From Cognatiluteimonas sedimenti (GTDB lineage Bacteria; Pseudomonadota; Gammaproteobacteria; Xanthomonadales; Xanthomonadaceae), in NCBI RefSeq assembly GCF_022808325.1, contig NZ_JALGCL010000001.1, forward strand, positions 1-64,000: a stretch of 64,000 bases of DNA, in the 5' to 3' direction. This document shows, one piece after another, positions 59,352 through 64,000 of this stretch. Every line of letters starts with the position of its first letter. The stretch's first letter is position 1. The notes below the pieces were generated by a model. The model ran no database searches, had not been told where the DNA came from, and worked only from the letters and a program-made list of their open reading frames with translations. Both the position numbers and the translations under genes were made by a program.

Positions 59352-59374
59352 TCATTCCCGCGGGGGCGGGAAAC
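59352..59374. repeat. REP-like palindrome before pyrD
   Basis: TTCCCGC and GCGGGAA flank a GGGG loop inside CATTCCCGC...GCGGGAAACC. This closely resembles the interspersed palindromic element with an AAA loop that is common in Xanthomonadaceae intergenic regions. Only one copy is seen in this window. Confidence 0.55.
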
Positions 59375-59445
59375 CTTTGTCGCTCAAGCCCTGGGTTGCA
59401 CGCAAGGGACGCCGGATGCCTGCAGGCACAGGCACGACCGCGCCC

Positions 59446-60978
<1,533 letters not shown>

Positions 60979-61058
60979 GTCGAAACTCCGGTGATGCCGC
61001 TCGCGCAGGACCGCCAGTACTGACGGATGCCTGCCCGTGCGGGCGTTTCATTTGAACC

Positions 61059-61078
61059 CCCGCACATGGATGTGCGGG
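61059..61078 (-). terminator. Hairpin downstream of tRNA-Arg, probable terminator
   Basis: A perfect 9-bp inverted repeat (CCCGCACAT/ATGTGCGGG) with a 2-base centre lies 27 bases beyond the tRNA 3' end. On the minus strand it is followed by GGTTCAAATG. It could also affect ALDH7, whose start is at 60978. Confidence 0.5.
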
Positions 61079-61104
61079 CTCTTGCAGAAGGACCTGCATG
61101 CATC

Positions 61105-61181
61105 TGGCGGCCCCGGCGCGATTCGAACGCACGACCTTCCCCTTAGGAGGGGGACGCTCTATCCAGCTGAGCTACGGGGCC
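61105..61181 (-). tRNA. tRNA-Arg (anticodon CCT)
   Basis: A complete 77-base cloverleaf with encoded CCA. The acceptor stem is GGCCCCG/CGGGGCC, the D arm GCTCAGCTGGATAGAGC, the anticodon stem TCCCC/GGGGA with loop CTCCTAA (anticodon CCT), and the T arm contains GTTCGAATC. It reads the rare Arg codon AGG. It lies 59 bases after the symporter gene on the same strand. Confidence 0.96.
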
Positions 61182-61240
61182 ACAACCCGGCGATTTTCGC
61201 ACGAGCCTCCCTGCGCGGGCCAATCCACCGCCCGGCACGG

Positions 61241-62515
61241 TCAGGCCGGTGGTCCGCTGCCATCGTCCACGACCGGGTAGCCGGCGCGCGTCCGCCCCAC
61301 CACCACGCTGGTGGCGGCCATGTCCGCGCTGACGTTGCCGACCGTGGCAAACACGTCCGGGATCGTGTCCACCGCCAGCAGCAGGCCCAGCGGGCCCGGC
61401 GGCAGGCCCATCGCCGTGGTCACCGGCAGGTTGGTGGCCATGAAGCTGACCTGGCCGGGCAGCCCCACCGAACCCATGCTGATCAGCACCGACAGTGCGG
61501 CGCCGGTGGCCAGTTGCGTTGCGGTGAGGTCCATGCCGAACGCCCAGGCGATGAAACAGGCCGTGGCCATGTACTGGATCGGGCTGGTGATGCGGAACAG
61601 CGACACCGCCATCGGCAGCACCAGCGAAGCGACCTCGCGCGGATAGCCCAGGTTGCGGTCCACGCTCTGCAGCATCGCCGGCAGCGAGGCCAGCGAGGAC
61701 TGGGTGCTCGCGGCGACCGCCTGCGGCGGCAGCAGCGCCGTCGCGAAGCGGCGCAGGCGTTCGCCGCCCCACAGCACCGCCACCGGGAGCATCAGCACGG
61801 TCGCGGCCAGGTACAGCACGCACTCGAGGGCGATGTAGATGCCAAGGGCGCTGATCATGCCCAGGCCAGAGCGCGCGCAGACCGCCAGGATCAGCGCGAA
61901 TACGCCGGCCGGGGCGGCCCACAGCACCCAGCGCACGATGACGATCATGGCGTCGGCGATGGCCTGGAAGAAATCCACCATCTTGTTGCGATGGTCCGGC
62001 CCGATCCGGGTCAGGGCGAAGCCGAAGAACAGCGCGAACACCACCAGCGGCAGCATCGCGCTGGCCGCGGCGGCGGCAATCGCGTTGCTCGGCACCATGG
62101 CGGTGAGCGAGTCGGCCCAGCTCGACGGCGCGACCGCCGCGGTGGCGCCCGCGCCGCCCGACGCGTGGTGCAGGGCGGCGGCCAGGTCCGGATCCGGGGT
62201 GAACAGCGACAGCAGGGCCGGCGCGGCGATCGCCGCGAACGCGGCGGCGCCGGACAGGATCGCCAGGAACACCAGGATCGCGCGCCGCGCCACGCGGCCG
62301 GAGCTGGCGGCGTCGCTGGCGGTGTTGACACCCACGATCACCAGCGCCAGCACCAGCGGCACCACCGTCATCTGCAGCGCGTTGAGCCAGAGCTTGCCGA
62401 ACGGCTGCACGATGTCAGCCACGCGCGTGCCCAGCGCGGGGTCCAGCCAGGCCAGCAGCAGGCCGATCAGGGCGCCGGAGGCCAGTCCGGTGAGGATGCG
62501 GGCGGTCATCGACAT
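61241..62515 (-). CDS. Dicarboxylate/amino acid:cation symporter (DAACS family)
   Basis: A 424-residue membrane protein of the GltP/DctA family. Features: eight or so hydrophobic segments, re-entrant hairpin motifs (AASTQSSLASLPAML, the serine-rich HP1; and SMGSVGLPGQVSF, HP2), and the substrate block DTIPDVFATVGNVSADM. Transports dicarboxylates or glutamate/aspartate with cations. The ATG at 62515 is preferred to a TTG 13 codons upstream, because the family begins near the first helix. Confidence 0.9.
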   Translation of the reverse strand: MSMTARILTGLASGALIGLLLAWLDPALGTRVADIVQPFGKLWLNALQMTVVPLVLALVIVGVNTASDAASSGRVARRAILVFLAILSGAAAFAAIAAPALLSLFTPDPDLAAALHHASGGAGATAAVAPSSWADSLTAMVPSNAIAAAAASAMLPLVVFALFFGFALTRIGPDHRNKMVDFFQAIADAMIVIVRWVLWAAPAGVFALILAVCARSGLGMISALGIYIALECVLYLAATVLMLPVAVLWGGERLRRFATALLPPQAVAASTQSSLASLPAMLQSVDRNLGYPREVASLVLPMAVSLFRITSPIQYMATACFIAWAFGMDLTATQLATGAALSVLISMGSVGLPGQVSFMATNLPVTTAMGLPPGPLGLLLAVDTIPDVFATVGNVSADMAATSVVVGRTRAGYPVVDDGSGPPA

Positions 62516-62572
62516 GCGCGGGGTTCCGTCGTCGGCAGGAAAGGTCTGGATCAAGTCCGGGCGTCGCGGCCG

Positions 62573-63355
62573 CTACCGGGGCAGGCCCCACGGCACCCGC
62601 AAGCGGTCGTACTCGGCCCGTGGCAGCAGCACGAAGACCGGTTGCAGCGCCGGATCCAGCCATGCCAGCAGCGCCTGCATCGTTGCGTCCTGCATCGCGG
62701 TGCAGCCGGCGGTGGCGGTATCGGGCGATTTCCACAGGTGGGCGAAGATGCAGCTTCCGGCCATCGGGCGGGCCCGCGGGTTGTGTTCGATCACGAAGCC
62801 GAGGCGATAGCGCTGGTCGCCGTCGGCATGCAGGTCGCGGCGCATCGGCTCGGTGGATCCGCGGACCGCGTCGGCGCCGACGTCATCGGCGTCGACGATG
62901 CGGTTGTAGAGCGGCGAACCGCTCACGTCGATGCAGTAGTCCGATGCGTCCATCGCGGCGTAGGGCAATGCGGTTGCGCCGCTCGCGGCGTAGCCGAAGG
63001 CTTGGCCGATGGCGAACACGCCCGCGGGGCTGCGGCCGTCGCCCTCGCGCTTGACCGGGCCGCTGTCGCCGGCGCGGCCGTCGTCGGGGGGAATGTCGTG
63101 CAGGCCGATGCCCCAGGCCGCGCCGCTGCGCCCGATCACCACCGGCCGGGCGGCAGCGGTTTCGCGCCAGGTGCCGCCGTGGTCGCGTTCGAAGGTGCGC
63201 AATCGGCCGTGGATGTCGTCCCAGCCGTCGGTGGTGACGACGACCATCTGTCGCGCGTGTTGCCAGCGCGCGCCGCTGTCGCCGTCGCCAGCGACGGGCG
63301 CGTGTGCGCAGGCGGCGAGGGCGAGCGTGGCGGCGGCAAGCAAGGATCGGAGCAT
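62573..63355 (-). CDS. L,D-transpeptidase-family (YkuD) lipoprotein
   Basis: A 260-residue exported protein. Lipobox LAAC with Cys16 predicts a lipoprotein. The C-terminal domain holds the YkuD catalytic pattern: His206 and Cys218 in HLWKSPDTATAGCTAM, and earlier GDGRSPAGVF near 106-115. Family members cross-link or edit peptidoglycan, or attach lipoproteins to it. It differs from the usual SHGC motif (here TAGC), so catalysis should be checked. It precedes the symporter on the same strand. Confidence 0.8.
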   Translation of the reverse strand: MLRSLLAAATLALAACAHAPVAGDGDSGARWQHARQMVVVTTDGWDDIHGRLRTFERDHGGTWRETAAARPVVIGRSGAAWGIGLHDIPPDDGRAGDSGPVKREGDGRSPAGVFAIGQAFGYAASGATALPYAAMDASDYCIDVSGSPLYNRIVDADDVGADAVRGSTEPMRRDLHADGDQRYRLGFVIEHNPRARPMAGSCIFAHLWKSPDTATAGCTAMQDATMQALLAWLDPALQPVFVLLPRAEYDRLRVPWGLPR

Positions 63356-63395
63356 CGGCAGTCTCGGATGGCGCCGGGAATGCCCGGCTTTCGCG

Positions 63396-64000
63396 TCAGG
63401 GTTCCAGCAGCGGCTGGATCCGCTCGAGGTTGGCCAGCAGGCTGGCGTGGCGCTCGCCGTCGGCTTCGCACAGGTTCACGAACAGGCCGTCGAGCAGGTG
63501 CTGCAGCGCCGAATGGTAGAGCAGCGGCTCGATGTGCGCGCGCTCGTCGTGCGCTGAGACCAACAGGGCGATGTCGGCATGCGCGCGCAACGCGTTGGAG
63601 GTGTGGCGGGTGACGGTGATGACGCGCCCGCGCTGCTCGCGGAAGTAGCGGCAGATCTGGCACAGCGCCGGCTGCTTGCCGTGCTCGGAGAACACCAGCA
63701 GCACGTCGCCCGGGCCCGCCGCCGACATGCTGGCGGTCATGTGCGCGGTATCGAAGTTGTGCACGCTCAGGATCCCGAGCAGCGACAGTTTCAGCGAGAA
63801 CGCGCGGGCGTGGATGTCGTCCTCGCCCAGGCCGATGATGAACACCTTGCCCGCGGCGGCGATCGCCCTGGCGGCGGCTTCGATCGCATCGGGCGGGTTG
63901 ATCAGGCGGGTGGCTTCCTCGGCTTCGGACTTGCGCCGCCACAGGCTCGAGGCCAGGGTCGACTTTCGGTCCTGCGGCGCGGCTTCGGCCGGGACCGCGG
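63396..64000 (-). CDS. RpiR/HexR-like SIS-domain regulator, 5' end missing
   Basis: The C-terminal part of a RpiR-family transcriptional regulator. The frame stays open to the window edge, so the N-terminal helix-turn-helix domain lies outside. A SIS sugar-phosphate domain is visible (KVFIIGLGEDDIHARAFSLK, then PGDVLLVFSEHGKQPAL, and REQRGRVITVTRHTSNALRAHADI). Regulators of this class sense phosphosugars such as KDPG or MurNAc-6P. The ligand and targets are not visible. Confidence 0.85.
   Translation of the reverse strand, partial: AVPAEAAPQDRKSTLASSLWRRKSEAEEATRLINPPDAIEAAARAIAAAGKVFIIGLGEDDIHARAFSLKLSLLGILSVHNFDTAHMTASMSAAGPGDVLLVFSEHGKQPALCQICRYFREQRGRVITVTRHTSNALRAHADIALLVSAHDERAHIEPLLYHSALQHLLDGLFVNLCEADGERHASLLANLERIQPLLEP

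Noticed and set aside
61021-61104. Possible second tRNA or small RNA beside tRNA-Arg
   Set aside because: Only simple inverted repeats are present; no cloverleaf or T arm.

Overview
The window is 64 kb of GC-rich (roughly 70%) bacterial chromosome, almost fully coding. The gene order points to a gammaproteobacterium of the Xanthomonadaceae (Lysobacter/Luteimonas-like). The evidence is the run yceD-rpmF-fabHDG-acpP-fabF-pabB-pabC-mltG-tmk-holB-pilZ with no plsX, the short rpoE-rseA-mucD operon with no rseB, lepA-lepB-DUF4845-rnc-era-recO, nagZ next to a methylthioinosine phosphorylase, and many ATGA stop/start overlaps. This placement rests on synteny and protein character, not on a database search.

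Layout. 1-372: ten perfect copies of a 24-bp repeat and a hairpin. 373-4861 (-): moxR, DUF58, transglutaminase (TgpA-like) and an Slp-family lipoprotein, a tightly coupled envelope operon. 5025-6875 (+): GT-C glycosyltransferase. 6910-8570 (-): methyltransferase, Maf nucleotide pyrophosphatase and a small membrane coiled-coil protein. 8693-19452 (+): ribosome, fatty-acid, folate and replication cluster behind a near-consensus promoter. 19486-21570 (-): fadB-like beta-oxidation enzyme. 21735-24842 (+): sigma-E regulon core with its own sigma-E-type promoter. 25081-30734 (+): translation, secretion, RNA processing and repair genes. 30741-31496 (-): response regulator with an Hpt domain. 31531-34240 (+): an AsmA/YdbH-like protein followed by a lipoprotein-YdbL fusion, probably an envelope lipid-transport pair. 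34382-41725 (+): rlmD, CYTH phosphatase, DsbA-like protein, nagZ-hpt-mtnP salvage genes, csp and an acyl-CoA dehydrogenase. 41779-45710 (-): ECF sigma factor, membrane anti-sigma-like protein, YigZ and an ABC exporter. 45950-48865 (+): GAF-GAF-GGDEF-EAL protein. 48862-51800 (-): aldehyde dehydrogenase and xseA. 51976-53965 (+): ispG overlapping a PAP2 phosphatase. 54074-64000 (-): a secreted pectinacetylesterase-like hydrolase with a helical lipoprotein, EamA transporter, murB, pyrD, ALDH7, tRNA-Arg(CCT), a dicarboxylate symporter, an L,D-transpeptidase-like lipoprotein and a truncated SIS-domain regulator.

Most genes are housekeeping, and no phage, insertion sequence, CRISPR or defence island was seen. 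The more unusual points are: the 24-bp repeat, open in all six frames; the YdbH-like gene followed by a lipoprotein-YdbL fusion with what looks like a fossil signal peptide in its middle; a PabB with Ala where the catalytic Lys normally sits; near-identical leaderless-type promoters before era and ispG; a good sigma-E site before rpoE; and the secreted hydrolase paired with an unrecognised helical lipoprotein. Apart from the first 372 bases there is no gene-free stretch longer than 300 bases.
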